Assembly: GCA_037414955.1 (NCBI GenBank)
Contig: JBBEWH010000194.1
Coordinates: 1 to 64,000 of the forward strand
Direction of reading: 5' to 3'
DNA: 64,000 nucleotides
Source: Phytohabitans sp037414955
GTDB lineage: Bacteria; Actinomycetota; Actinomycetes; Mycobacteriales; Micromonosporaceae
Notes under the pieces: generated by a model
The model's database searches: none
Told to the model about the DNA's origin: nothing
The model's input: only the letters and a program-made list of their open reading frames with translations
Program-made: the position numbers and the translations under genes
Part shown: in pieces, positions 43,629-52,444 of the stretch
Layout: each line of letters starts with the position of its first letter
Numbering within the stretch: position 1 is the first letter of the stretch

Positions 43629-45226
43629 ATCGCGCGGACGTCCTCGTTGTTGGCGGCGGCCTCGGTGGTGTGGCGGCGGCCCTGGCGGCGCTGCGGCGCG
43701 GCCGGACCGTGCTGCTCACCGAGGAGACCGACTGGCTGGGCGGTCAGCTCACCACCCAGGCGGTGCCACCGGACGAGCACCCGTGGATCGAGCGATTCGG
43801 CTGCACCGCCAGCTATCGGGCCCTGCGCGACGGCATCCGCGAGTACTACCGCCGCTGGTACCCGCTGAGCGACCGGGCGCGCGCGGCGCGGTATCTCAAC
43901 CCCGGCGAGGGCACCGTCAGTCCACTGTGTCACGAGCCACGGGTGGCGGCGGCGGTGCTGGACGCGATGCTGGCGCCGTGGACCGCCACCGGGCGGCTGC
44001 GAGTCCTGCTGCGGCACCGGCCGGTGGCCGCCGACGTCGACGGCGACCGGGTGCGCGCGGTGGTCCTGCTCGACCAGGAAGGCGACCCGGTCGAGCTGAC
44101 CGCGCCCTACATCCTGGACGCGACCGAGCTGGGCGACCTGCTGCCGCTCACCGGCACCGAGCACGTCACCGGCTTCGAGTCCAGTGTGGAGACCGGTGAG
44201 CCGCACGCGCCCGCCGAGGCGCAGCCGGGCAACATGCAGGCGTTCTCCTGGTGCTTCGCGCTGGAGCACCGCGCCGGCGAGGACCACACCGTCGACAAGC
44301 CCGACGAGTATGACTTCTGGCGCGCCTTCCGCCCCGAGGTGTGGGGCGGCGAGCTGGTGTCCCTGACCGCGCCGGACCCGCGCACGCTCCGGCGGTACCC
44401 CCGGATCTTTGTCCCGAACCCCGCCCACGACGGCGATGTCGTCGCCGACCAGAGCCTGAGCGCCGGCGACAGCGACCTGTGGGTGTTCCGCCGCATCGTG
44501 TCCCGCCGCATGTTCCCGCCCGGCCTGGTCGACAGCGACGTCACGCTGGTCAACTGGCCGATGATCGACTACTTCCTCGGCCCGCTGATCGGCGTGGGCG
44601 AGGAGGAGAAGGCCAAGCACCTGGCCGCGTCCCGGCAGTTGAGCCTCAGCATGCTCTACTGGCTGCAGACCGAGGCGCCGCGACCGGACGGCGGCACCGG
44701 TTGGCCCGGTCTGCGCCCGCGCGGTGACGTGCTCGGCACGGCCGACGGCTTCGCCAAGGCGCCGTATGTCCGCGAGTCCCGCCGGATCCGCGCGGAGTAC
44801 ACAGTGGTCGAACAGGACTTGTCGCTGGAGGTGCGGGGCGAGCGCGGCGCGGTCGCCTACCCGGACAGCGTCGGCGTGGGCGCCTACCGCATCGACCTGC
44901 ACCCGTCCACCGGCGGCGACACCTACATCGACGTGGGCGCGACGCCTTACCACCTGCCGCTCGGCGCGCTCCTGCCGGTGCGGGCGGAGAACCTGCTGCC
45001 GGCCGCGAAGAACATCGGCACCACGCACATCACCAACGGCTGCTACCGCATGCATCCCACCGAGTGGAACATCGGCGAGGTCGCCGGCGCGCTGGCCGCG
45101 CACTGCCTGACGCACGGACTGACGCCCCGGCAGGTCCGCGCCGACGCCCGCTGCCTGGACGACTTCCGCACCACGCTCGTCGCCGACGGCGTCGAGCTGA
45201 CCTGGCCCCGCGTCGGCGGCTACTGA
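43625..45226 (+). CDS. FAD-dependent oxidoreductase (FAD_oxidored family)
   Basis: 533 aa. An N-terminal Rossmann FAD site ADVLVVGGGLGGVAAALAALR with EETDWLGGQLTTQ matches the FAD_oxidored family often found beside glycan-degradation genes (sometimes named xanthan lyase by annotation transfer). The C-terminus HITNGCYRMHPTEWNIGEVAGALA completes the flavin fold. It starts at an ATGA overlap with the GH63-like gene and is the last gene of the arm, followed eight bases later by palindrome I. It presumably oxidises a sugar or modifies an imported product; the reaction is unknown. Confidence 0.85.
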   Translation: MNRADVLVVGGGLGGVAAALAALRRGRTVLLTEETDWLGGQLTTQAVPPDEHPWIERFGCTASYRALRDGIREYYRRWYPLSDRARAARYLNPGEGTVSPLCHEPRVAAAVLDAMLAPWTATGRLRVLLRHRPVAADVDGDRVRAVVLLDQEGDPVELTAPYILDATELGDLLPLTGTEHVTGFESSVETGEPHAPAEAQPGNMQAFSWCFALEHRAGEDHTVDKPDEYDFWRAFRPEVWGGELVSLTAPDPRTLRRYPRIFVPNPAHDGDVVADQSLSAGDSDLWVFRRIVSRRMFPPGLVDSDVTLVNWPMIDYFLGPLIGVGEEEKAKHLAASRQLSLSMLYWLQTEAPRPDGGTGWPGLRPRGDVLGTADGFAKAPYVRESRRIRAEYTVVEQDLSLEVRGERGAVAYPDSVGVGAYRIDLHPSTGGDTYIDVGATPYHLPLGALLPVRAENLLPAAKNIGTTHITNGCYRMHPTEWNIGEVAGALAAHCLTHGLTPRQVRADARCLDDFRTTLVADGVELTWPRVGGY

Positions 45227-45233
45227 CCCCTCC

Positions 45234-45289
45234 CATGATCAAGGCGTCCCTCAAGTCGCTATAGCTACTTGAAGGACGCCTTGATCATG
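45234..45289. repeat. 56-bp palindromic repeat, copy I, between convergent genes
   Basis: Arms CATGATCAAGGCGTCCCTCA and GAAGGACGCCTTGATCATG around TCGCTATAGCTAC. It ends the LacI-controlled arm; the opposing SnoaL-like gene takes its stop (45285-45287) from the right end. Confidence 0.92.
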
Positions 45290-45848
45290 GGGTGTGGGTC
45301 CAGGCGAGCTCGTTGCCGCGGGCGTGCGCCACGGCGGCCAGGCCGATGGCCGTGCAACGCCAGCCGTCGCGCGTCCGCACGAGCCGGTGCGCGTAGTGGC
45401 CCCACACCTCCCAGAGCGCGTCGCCCAGCGGGCGGGCCAGGCGGTTGAAGGCATACCCCTTGGAACGCACGCTGGCCCGGTCGCCGTCGACGGTGATGGC
45501 ATGGTTCGATCGCATGTGGAAGCTCGCCTTCTCGGCGTACAGGTTGCGCCGCCAGCCGCCGATCAACTCGTCGGCGGTGATGCGAGCGGCCGGTCCACCG
45601 CCCAACGCCGCGAAGTCCACATCGACCTCCTCGGTGAAGTAGGCCCGGCAGCGCGCCCAGTCCTTGGCGTCCACGGCGTCGTCGATGCCGTCCACCACCG
45701 CGCGGATCGCCTCCAGGTCCGCCGGCGCGGGCGGGCGCGGCGCGCTCGCGGCCGCCTCCCCGGCGCCGGCCACGGCCACGGCCACACCGGCGACACCGAT
45801 CGCGCCACTCACCACAGCCCGCCGGGGCACCGCTTGCTCACTACTCAT
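45285..45848 (-). CDS. SnoaL/NTF2-like protein with Tat signal
   Basis: 187 aa. The N-terminus has a twin-arginine motif (VPRRAVVSGAIGVAGVAVAVA) and an Ala-rich cleavage region. The rest is a SnoaL_4/NTF2-like cone fold: ADLEAIRAVVDGIDDAVDAK, WARCRAYFTEEVDVDFAALG, FHMRSNHAITVDGDRASVRS and a C-terminal strand pair. Family members are ring-hydroxylating-dioxygenase-like subunits, cyclases or binding proteins; no function can be assigned. GGAGAT precedes ATG 45848. Confidence 0.8.
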   Translation of the reverse strand: MSSEQAVPRRAVVSGAIGVAGVAVAVAGAGEAAASAPRPPAPADLEAIRAVVDGIDDAVDAKDWARCRAYFTEEVDVDFAALGGGPAARITADELIGGWRRNLYAEKASFHMRSNHAITVDGDRASVRSKGYAFNRLARPLGDALWEVWGHYAHRLVRTRDGWRCTAIGLAAVAHARGNELAWTHTP

Positions 45849-46094
45849 AGCCAGATCTCCTTACGCCTGTTGCGGGTCAGCCTAGGCTGGCCCACCCGTC
45901 CCCTCCTTGTACGTTCTTGCTGACTTTGGGACGGCGGGGATCTGGCAATGTCGGGGACATGTCCTCGCGAGTGCGGTCATGCGGACGTGCTCTGGCAACG
46001 CGTCACGCGGCGTCGTGCAGCACCAGGCGCAGTGGGCATCCCTCCCTTCACAGAGCTTCGATTCCGGCAACGTTGTCTTTGAGCGGAGGCACTC

Positions 46095-47018
46095 GTGGAG
46101 CGACGACTCGATCCGGAGGTGTGCGCGCGCTGGCGGCTGACGCCCGGTCCGGTGCTGGGCGACCGGGCAACGCGGACCTGGGCGGCCACGCGGAAGGGCG
46201 CGGCGTTCGTGGTGCAGCACTACGGCTCGGCGGCCCTCCCGGACTGGCGGTACGCGCTGCGGGTCGCGGCGGCCTTGCGCGCGCGGGGCTGGCCGACCCC
46301 GGAGCCGGCCGAGGAGCCCATGGTCCGACCGGACGGCGCGTGGGTCCTGTTTCACCGCCTGCCCGGCCAACCCGTGCGGCCGGCCGAGGAGGACCGGGCC
46401 GCCGAAGAGCGCGCCCGCGGGCGGTTGCTCGCCCGGTTCCATGCGGACGCGGCCGCCACCGGCATCACCGATCAGCGCGGCGGGTTCACCGGCCCCGCGG
46501 AGTTGGTGGCCGAGCCGGAGTTGGACCGTTGGCTCCGGGAGCACGAGACGGCCCGCCCCGCCGAGGGGCGGGTGCTGCGGACCTACCGTGACGCGGCGGC
46601 GAGGTGGTTCGCGGACCACCCGGTCCCGGACGGGGACGCTCCGCGGAGCGTCATCCACAGCGACTTCACACCATGGAACCTGCTGTTCGACAACGGGCGG
46701 CTGACCGGCGTACTCGACTTCGAAGCGACCCACTACACGTTCCAGGTGGCGGACTTCGCGCTGTCCTGGCGCGGCTACCACGACGACGTCCTGCGCGGCT
46801 ACGACGAGGCGCGCTCGTTGTCTGATGTGGAATGGTCGCTGGTGCGGCCAGTGTTCTGGGCGTACCTGTTCATCGGAGTCAAGGATCTGCTCGCGGCCCA
46901 CTACGGCGGCGACCGCGGCGGCGTGCCGCCCGACCTGGGATGGCACGTGCGCCACCTCCGCGCACACTCACCCTTGTTGGCGGCGAAGTCACCACCGTGG
47001 CCCTACCCAGCACCGTGA
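46095..47018 (+). CDS. Aminoglycoside phosphotransferase (APH)-fold kinase
   Basis: 307-aa protein of the APH/choline-kinase superfamily. The catalytic Brenner motif is SVIHSDFTPWNLLFD and the metal-binding DFE motif is TGVLDFEATHY. GTG 46095 is preceded by GGAGG five bases upstream. Likely phosphorylates a small molecule such as an amino sugar, amino alcohol or antibiotic; there is no resistance-gene context. It is followed 105 bp later by the 2OG oxygenase gene. Confidence 0.88.
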   Translation: MERRLDPEVCARWRLTPGPVLGDRATRTWAATRKGAAFVVQHYGSAALPDWRYALRVAAALRARGWPTPEPAEEPMVRPDGAWVLFHRLPGQPVRPAEEDRAAEERARGRLLARFHADAAATGITDQRGGFTGPAELVAEPELDRWLREHETARPAEGRVLRTYRDAAARWFADHPVPDGDAPRSVIHSDFTPWNLLFDNGRLTGVLDFEATHYTFQVADFALSWRGYHDDVLRGYDEARSLSDVEWSLVRPVFWAYLFIGVKDLLAAHYGGDRGGVPPDLGWHVRHLRAHSPLLAAKSPPWPYPAP

Positions 47019-47123
47019 CGACTACCTGCGGCGCAGGGCGCGAGGCGTGACCGCGAAGACACACCACCCCGAGCCTCCTATGATCTTCGTACGCTGGCCC
47101 ACTCTGGCGATTACCCTGGGCTT

Positions 47124-48248
47124 ATGGCCGAGCAGCGGTTCGTAGTACCGAGCGTCGACATCTCGCCGTACGTGACGGACGGTGGCAACACGGAAGGCGC
47201 CGACGCGGCCGCGCGCGGCCGGGTCGCGGCCGAGATCGACGATGCGTGCCGAACGGTCGGGTTCGTCCAGATCCGCGGGCACGGCGTGCCCGACCACGTG
47301 ATCGGCGGGCTGGCCGACGCGATCGACGGCTTCTTCGGCCTGCCTCTCGACGTCAAGAAGGGGTACCGCTGCCCGCCAGAGATCAACCGCGGCTACACCC
47401 CGCCGAAGGCCGAGTCGCTGAGCCTGAGCCTCGGTGTCGAGTCGGCGACCCGCATGAACGACTACTTCGAGGCGTTCAACGTCGGCGTGCCGGCGCGCAC
47501 CTACCCGCACCTGGATCTACCGGAAACCGACTACGCGGAGAACGTCTGGCCGGCCGGGCTCGACGCCTTCGCCGACCAGGTCGGCGCCTACTTCACCGAG
47601 GCCCAGCGGGTCGCCCGCACCCTGACCCGGATCTTCGCCGACGCTCTGGGCCTGCCGGCGGGCTTCTTCGACGCGTTCACCGACCACTCGCTCGACGTGT
47701 TGCGGATGAACAATTACGCGCTGCCGGCGGACACCTACACCGGCCACCACGACCTGATCGCGATGGGCGAACACACCGACTACGGCATCGTGACCGTGCT
47801 GTGGGCGGACCGGATCGCGGGCCTGCAGGTACTCGACACCCGCGGCGTCTGGCAGGACGTGTGTCCTGACGAGGGCGCGCTGCTGGTCAACCTCGGTGAC
47901 CTGACCAACCGGTGGACCAACGAGCGGTGGCTGTCCACACTGCACCGGGTGAAGCCGCCCATTGTGGACGGCACGATCCAGCGCCGGCGTTCGGCGGCGT
48001 ACTTCCACGACGGCAACATCGACGCCCTCATCGCCACGCTGCCCACCTGCCTGGCCGCGGGCGAGGCCCCGCGCTACGCGCCGATCACGGTCGCCGAGCA
48101 CATCCGGGCCAAGCTGGCCGGGTCCCGCGCCGGCACGCCGAACATCAGCGCCGCGCGCGAGGCCGCCCGCCTCGCCGCCGCGGTGGAAGGATCGGTATGG
48201 CTGGCGGCTGCCGTATTCTTGTCGCGGGTTGCCAGTTTTCCTCGCTGA
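47124..48248 (+). CDS. 2-oxoglutarate/Fe(II)-dependent dioxygenase, isopenicillin-N-synthase family
   Basis: 374 aa. The N-terminal DIOX_N region (FVVPSVDISPYV, CRTVGFVQIRGHGVPD) precedes the 2OG-Fe(II) core: iron ligands His and Asp in GEHTDYGIVTVL and His in LSTLHRVKPP, with the 2OG-binding Arg in RRRSAAYF. Plant- and bacterial-type members hydroxylate or desaturate small molecules and amino acids. The final 20 residues (SVWLAAAVFLSRVASFPR) look like read-through beyond the usual end. Substrate unknown. Confidence 0.9.
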   Translation: MAEQRFVVPSVDISPYVTDGGNTEGADAAARGRVAAEIDDACRTVGFVQIRGHGVPDHVIGGLADAIDGFFGLPLDVKKGYRCPPEINRGYTPPKAESLSLSLGVESATRMNDYFEAFNVGVPARTYPHLDLPETDYAENVWPAGLDAFADQVGAYFTEAQRVARTLTRIFADALGLPAGFFDAFTDHSLDVLRMNNYALPADTYTGHHDLIAMGEHTDYGIVTVLWADRIAGLQVLDTRGVWQDVCPDEGALLVNLGDLTNRWTNERWLSTLHRVKPPIVDGTIQRRRSAAYFHDGNIDALIATLPTCLAAGEAPRYAPITVAEHIRAKLAGSRAGTPNISAAREAARLAAAVEGSVWLAAAVFLSRVASFPR

Positions 48249-48269
48249 TCAGTTATCCCCGCTGGTCAG

Positions 48270-49361
48270 TCAGGCGACGCGCAGCGTGATCTGGCCCCAA
48301 TGCTTCGGGCCCTGTACGAATCCACGGGCGGCCAGCCGCCACGTCACGGTCAGGTCGCGGCCGGCGGACAACTCCGCCGGCACCCGCGCGACCATCTCGA
48401 ACCGGATTTCGCCGCCCGCGGCGACCGCCGCGACCGGCCGGCAATTGAGCCGGTAAAGCTGCCCGGTATTCACCGGCTGATTCGTCATGTCACCCATCGA
48501 GAAAAGCTCCACGAGGTACCCAGGACAGGGGTCGAGCGGGATCGCGGCGTTGGTCGGATTGGCCAGCACGACGTGGTAGGTGACCTGCTCCCCCGGCCGC
48601 GCGGTGCGAGGCCCGGAGATCGCGACCGTGACACCGTGCAGCGGCGAGTCGTTCGGCGGCGGTGGCTGCGCCGGCTCGCCGAAGCCGCTGGCGTACAGCG
48701 TGCCGCGCACGTTCGGGTTCACCGCCTCGCCGCGAGCACACCCGGGCGTTTCCGCCGGGCTGACCGGCGCCCGCAGCGTCCCGCCCCCGTTCGGTAGCTC
48801 GATCGCCAGTTCCAACGGGCCGCTGATCTGTTCGCAGAACGGTCCCGACCAGTCCAGCCGCAGGTCGGCCCGACCCCCTGCCGGTACCACGATCACCCGG
48901 CGTCGCGCCTCCGCGTTGATCCCGTGCGCGTACCGCATCGGCACCTCCCGTCCACCGGCCAACAGCCTGGTCGGGACCTCACCCCGCAGCGTGCACTCCG
49001 CGGTGGAGGTATTACGCACCTCGGCGTACCCGATCAGCTTGCCGCCCGCCGCGTCCCAGCCACGGGGCGTTTCACCGCCGTTGCTCGGTCGCGTCCAGCG
49101 TTCCAACCGCCCGGCCAGTTGCTCGGCCCGACAGGGCTCGCTGCCCCGTGCTGGCGTGCGTGGCGGAGGCGGCGCGCCGCGCAACTGCTCGTCCGTGATC
49201 GGCTCGTCGACCCAGGGCACGGTGCCGTCGGGACGCAGCACTAACGCCTCCGGCGGCACCGATGGCGCCGGCGGCGTCGGGCCCGTCTCATTCGGACCGG
49301 GGCCACACGCCGCGACCCCAGCCAGCGCCACCGCCACGATCACGCCAGCCACCCGTCGCAC
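48270..49361 (-). CDS. Secreted lipoprotein of unknown function with two beta-sandwich domains
   Basis: 363 aa. The N-terminus RRVAGVIVAVALAGVAACG has a lipoprotein signal, with the lipidated Cys about residue 20, then a Pro-rich linker. The body has two immunoglobulin-like parts: IGYAEVRNTSTAECTLRG with VIVVPAGGRADLRLDW and a Cys pair (DUF4232-like), and HGVTVAISGPRTARPGEQVTYHVVL. GTG 49361 is chosen because GGAGG precedes it and the signal peptide starts there; the frame extends upstream without signal features. Cell-surface anchored; role unknown. Confidence 0.82.
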   Translation of the reverse strand: MRRVAGVIVAVALAGVAACGPGPNETGPTPPAPSVPPEALVLRPDGTVPWVDEPITDEQLRGAPPPPRTPARGSEPCRAEQLAGRLERWTRPSNGGETPRGWDAAGGKLIGYAEVRNTSTAECTLRGEVPTRLLAGGREVPMRYAHGINAEARRRVIVVPAGGRADLRLDWSGPFCEQISGPLELAIELPNGGGTLRAPVSPAETPGCARGEAVNPNVRGTLYASGFGEPAQPPPPNDSPLHGVTVAISGPRTARPGEQVTYHVVLANPTNAAIPLDPCPGYLVELFSMGDMTNQPVNTGQLYRLNCRPVAAVAAGGEIRFEMVARVPAELSAGRDLTVTWRLAARGFVQGPKHWGQITLRVA

Positions 49362-49576
49362 GCTGCCTCCCCCGCCCGTTTTTCTCTCGCTCAAGGACCA
49401 TAAAAGGTCCGCGGCGACGGTAGGTAGAGCTACAGACGCTTCGGTGAGCCGCGAGGCTGACGGATGCCCGACTCGGTCACGGGCCACCAAATCGCTCCGT
49501 AGGCCCGAAGTCCACCTAGGAAGGCGTGGCTGTGTAGATGGAACTTCTCGCAACCGATCATCCGGCGAAATAACAG

Positions 49577-49598
49577 CATGAGGGACGCCTTGATCATG
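49577..49598. repeat. Half copy of the palindromic repeat (right arm)
   Basis: CATGAGGGACGCCTTGATCATG is the right arm of the 56-bp family with no left arm. It lies upstream of the lipoprotein gene and before the IS982 zone, consistent with truncation. Confidence 0.75.
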
Positions 49599-49654
49599 CG
49601 CGGTCGATAGGCAGGGGCAGCGGGCGGGGGTACAGCTGTACGAGAATAGAGCGC

Positions 49655-49810
49655 ATGTTGGAGACGTTGACGCAGCTCGGTGGCCTGGCCACCGGAGTCG
49701 TCGACGCCATGGTGGGCATCGGTCGCGTCGCCCAGCCAGTCAACAGGCTCCCACGTCATCGATGCTTGTTGCCACCGATCTCCATAAGAACTGGACGATC
49801 CCCTAGATGA
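49655..49810 (+). pseudogene. Short frame that runs into the IS left end, possible gene fragment
   Basis: A 51-codon frame begins LETLTQLGGLATGVVDAMVG and ends where the IS982-like sequence starts, as would the 5' fragment of an interrupted gene. Upstream, a perfect palindrome GTACAGCTGTAC (49630-49641) lies 13 bp before its ATG. Not recognised; could be non-coding. The rest of 49362-49824 shows no gene. Confidence 0.3.
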
Positions 49811-50796
49811 TTGATTCCAAGGGGTTAGTGGTCGTAGGCGGTCAGGGATCGCATGATCGGTTGGCCGGTGTGCCAGTTGTGCCAGATCGCGGCGGTCAGG
49901 GCCAGGAGGCGTTGCAGGACCCGGACGGCGACGCCGGTGATGGTACGGGCGCCGCGTTGTTCAAGATCCAGTTGGTCTTTGAGGGTGTCGTTGACCGATT
50001 CGACGCTCTGCCGTACGGCGCGGAGCAGGCCACGGCCGGGGCGCGCCGGTTCGGTGCGGTACGCGGGTCGCACGACGGTGATACCGCTTTCGTTGAGCCA
50101 GGTTTCGGTGTCGTGGTCGCGGTAGCCCTTGTCCACCACCAGGATCAGTCCGTCCGGGTGGTGAAACATGGCCGGTTGCAGGGTGACCAGGTCGATGAGG
50201 ATCTCCCGTTCGTCGGTCTTGGCGTTGGTCATGGCGAACGCGACGGGCAGGCCGTGCACGGTCGTGACCAGATGCAGACGCAGGCCCCAGAACGGCCTCG
50301 AGTGGGAGGCGCAGTAGCCGTAGCCGGCCCAGCCGGCCAGGTCCGAACGCAGGGCCGTCTCGCGGGACGTGCCGCACGGCACCGGGGTGGAGTCGGCGAT
50401 GCGGATCGGATGCTGCCACAGGTCGGTGTCGGTGGCCAGCACCGCGATGAAATGACTGATCTGGGTGGGCAGTGCGCGGAGCCGCTTGTTGTAGCCGGGC
50501 TGCTTGGGCAGGTGCGGGAACAGGTGAATGATCGACTTACGGGCGTAGCGGATCCAGCGGCTCTCGTTGTGGTAGCCCAGCAGGGCCTGCATCACCGACA
50601 CCGTGATCAGCTCGGCGTCGGTGATCTTCGGGGCGATCCCGACCGTTGGCCGCCACCGGCCCAGCTGCGGGGACGCCTTCAACTCGTCATCGATCCTGAC
50701 GTACAGTGCGGTCGCGACGGTGTCCAGATCGACGTGCACGTGGCCTCCATGGTCATCGTTGCTCACCGACAAGATCATCTGTGGATCCGTGTTCAA
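49804..50796 (-). mobile_element. IS982-family element (full transposase, left end recognisable)
   Basis: The left end beyond the transposase stop reads CTAGATGATTGATTCCAAGG. The same sequence occurs inverted at 52121-52140 at the end of a second, degraded copy, which supports it as the true IS end. I could not identify a matching inverted end upstream of the transposase, so the right boundary is only set by the gene. Confidence 0.7.
49825..50778 (-). CDS. IS982-family transposase
   Basis: 317-aa DDE transposase. Typical IS982 segments are present: MQALLGYHNESRWIRYARK, HLFPHLPKQPGYNKRLRAL, IADSTPVPCGTSRETA with the first Asp, LVVDKGYRDHDTETWL with the second, and VRQSVESVNDTLKDQLDLE with the Glu. 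The frame is intact, so the element may be active. ATG 50778 is taken; TTG 50796 is an alternative. Confidence 0.92.
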   Translation of the reverse strand: MILSVSNDDHGGHVHVDLDTVATALYVRIDDELKASPQLGRWRPTVGIAPKITDAELITVSVMQALLGYHNESRWIRYARKSIIHLFPHLPKQPGYNKRLRALPTQISHFIAVLATDTDLWQHPIRIADSTPVPCGTSRETALRSDLAGWAGYGYCASHSRPFWGLRLHLVTTVHGLPVAFAMTNAKTDEREILIDLVTLQPAMFHHPDGLILVVDKGYRDHDTETWLNESGITVVRPAYRTEPARPGRGLLRAVRQSVESVNDTLKDQLDLEQRGARTITGVAVRVLQRLLALTAAIWHNWHTGQPIMRSLTAYDH

Positions 50797-50861
50797 TGTT
50801 CCGACGGTGCCCTTCAGGGCATTGGGGACTGGCCTCGGGGTGCATCCGGTAGGTTGCCTTC

Positions 50862-51506
50862 ATGTTCGAGAAGTGGCGCAGCCGCAAGGACTTCGACCTC
50901 TCGACCGTCGACGTGCCGCGTCGCGCCGACGAAGAGGACGTGGTGATCGAGCACATCGCCGCGATGACCCCGTTCCTGATCGAGCAGGACGGCGAGCCCA
51001 CCGTGATCGTCCGTCTGGACGGGCTGCCCGGCGACGAGGTCGATGTACTGGCCGAAGCCGTGCGCGCGGACCGCTGCCTCCTGCTGGCGGCGCTGCGGCT
51101 CTACTCGTCGTACCCGGTGCTGATCTACTCGCTGTTCGTCTACGACTCGCCCGACGGCCCGCCGCTGTCGCTCGAGGGCTACCGCGATGTCACGTCCGCA
51201 GATGTCCAGGACTTCGTCGTGCGGCTCGGCCGCGCGAAAGGATACGGCCGGGTGCGTCTATACGGCGGCGAGCCGCTCGGCCTGCTCGCCACCGGCCGGT
51301 TTGTGCTCCACATCCCGCCGCGCCTCGTTCATCTGTGGCAGGAGCCGTCGCGGCGGGAGCTGCGGATGCTGTGGCTGCTGTTCGTCATCGCGACCCAGCA
51401 GCGGGCCCGGATTCCGGAGCGGGACCTGGACTTCGCCGCTGCGGTCCGCACGCACATGGCGCGCGAGCAGAACCTGACCCTCAGATCCGAGCCGCTCTCG
51501 CCGTGA
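50862..51506 (+). CDS. Hypothetical protein between IS982 copies
   Basis: 214 aa, not recognised. It begins FEKWRSRKDFDLSTVDVPRRADEEDV and is predicted soluble with mixed alpha/beta content (FLIEQDGEPTVIVRLDG, LLLAALRLYSSYPVLIYSLFVYD, LGRAKGYGRVRLYGGEPLG, RRELRMLWLLFVIATQQ). Codon pattern is normal for the host. It lies between the intact IS982 transposase and IS4/IS982 remnants whose outer ends are inverted, so it may be cargo of a composite element. Confidence 0.65.
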   Translation: MFEKWRSRKDFDLSTVDVPRRADEEDVVIEHIAAMTPFLIEQDGEPTVIVRLDGLPGDEVDVLAEAVRADRCLLLAALRLYSSYPVLIYSLFVYDSPDGPPLSLEGYRDVTSADVQDFVVRLGRAKGYGRVRLYGGEPLGLLATGRFVLHIPPRLVHLWQEPSRRELRMLWLLFVIATQQRARIPERDLDFAAAVRTHMAREQNLTLRSEPLSP

Positions 51507-51658
51507 CCCGCGCCAGCTAGACTAGGCGCGCCGAGGAAATGGCCCGCGGGTAGTCCAAGCTGCCCGCAGAAGTCGGCGCTCATCCCGAGGAACCCAGCCG
51601 TTGGCCGGCTCGTGGCGGCCATGTTCGCGCAGATTTCCTCGCTCCGCAGGAACGGGTA

Positions 51659-51920
51659 CACCCGCGCCTTCGGATACGCCGACCGGTTGACCCCCGAGCC
51701 GGCATAGCCGAACTCGGCGACGTTATCGGGCGTGTCCGGCAGATCCACATCGAACCATCGATCGCCAGGACCCGCCACCGGCGCAGCCACAACCCCTGGA
51801 TATCGGCGGTGCCCGCCGGCGCCACCACTGATTCGAAGATCTCCACCATCACCGGCGCCCCAGCCGCTTACGCGCCTGGGTGATCCCCGACGCGGTCGGC
51901 ACCGACCAGGAGGCGTTCCA
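51659..51920 (-). pseudogene. Degraded IS4-type transposase fragment
   Basis: Three reading frames on the minus strand together recall the N-terminal part of an IS4-family transposase: SVPTASGITQARKRLG, then IQGLWLRRWRVLAIDG, then DVDLPDTPDNVAEFGYAGSG with NRSAYPKARV. At least two frameshifts separate them and the remainder of the gene is missing. The stretch 51507-51658 shows nothing recognisable. Confidence 0.75.
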
Positions 51921-52004
51921 GCACCCAGCAGCGGCACCGCCGGCCCCGCCACCAGCGGACCTGGCCCGTCTGGGCTCACCCACGCCGCGGCGAGCCGGCG
52001 ACAC

Positions 52005-52140
52005 ACCGGCGTAGCAGTCCAGGTCCTGCAACGTGTCCTGGCCCTGACCGTCGCGATCTGGCACAACTGGCACACCGGCCAACCGATCATGCGATCCCTG
52101 ACCGCCTACGACCACTAACCCCTTGGAATCAATCATCTAG
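52005..52140 (+). pseudogene. 3' remnant of a second IS982 copy
   Basis: The plus strand encodes GVAVQVLQRVLALTVAIWHN and so on to LTAYDH-stop, matching the last 37 residues of the transposase at 49825-50778 with several substitutions, then the IS end sequence inverted (CCTTGGAATCAATCATCTAG). It is a diverged copy, not a recent duplication, and is fused to the IS4 remnant. Confidence 0.88.
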
Positions 52141-52219
52141 TCCTCCGCACCACACACTGTTACTCGACGGTGCCGGACGATCATCACCCACGTGCCGTCG
52201 AACACACCGCGCCCCTCAT

Positions 52220-52444
52220 ACCCGCCACATCGCCGGACCACGAGTCGCTGGTCGCCTGGGCGCCGCACTGCGGCCGCACTTCACCGACACGGCCGCCGGA
52301 CCGCTCATCGCCGAGACCGAGCTGTCGCTGGCGGCGCTGCCGCTCCTGGACGAGCACCGCGTGCACGGCCGCATCGCCAGGCTGCGCCGGGTGACCAACC
52401 GGGCCCTCGGGCCACGCGGGCGCACCGCGCTCCACGCGTGGTGA
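52220..52444 (+). pseudogene. C-terminal gene fragment, family unknown
   Basis: A plus-strand frame without a start codon reads GRLGAALRPHFTDTAAGPL, then IAETELSLAALPLLDEHRVH, ending RGRTALHAW-stop at 52442-52444. The composition is protein-like. It ends exactly where the truncated P450 begins on the other strand, so it appears to be the tail of a gene brought in by rearrangement. I do not recognise the family. Confidence 0.4.

Noticed and set aside
43625..45226. Xanthan lyase
   Set aside because: The name is often carried over for this family, but the protein shows an FAD-binding Rossmann fold and no polysaccharide-lyase domain.
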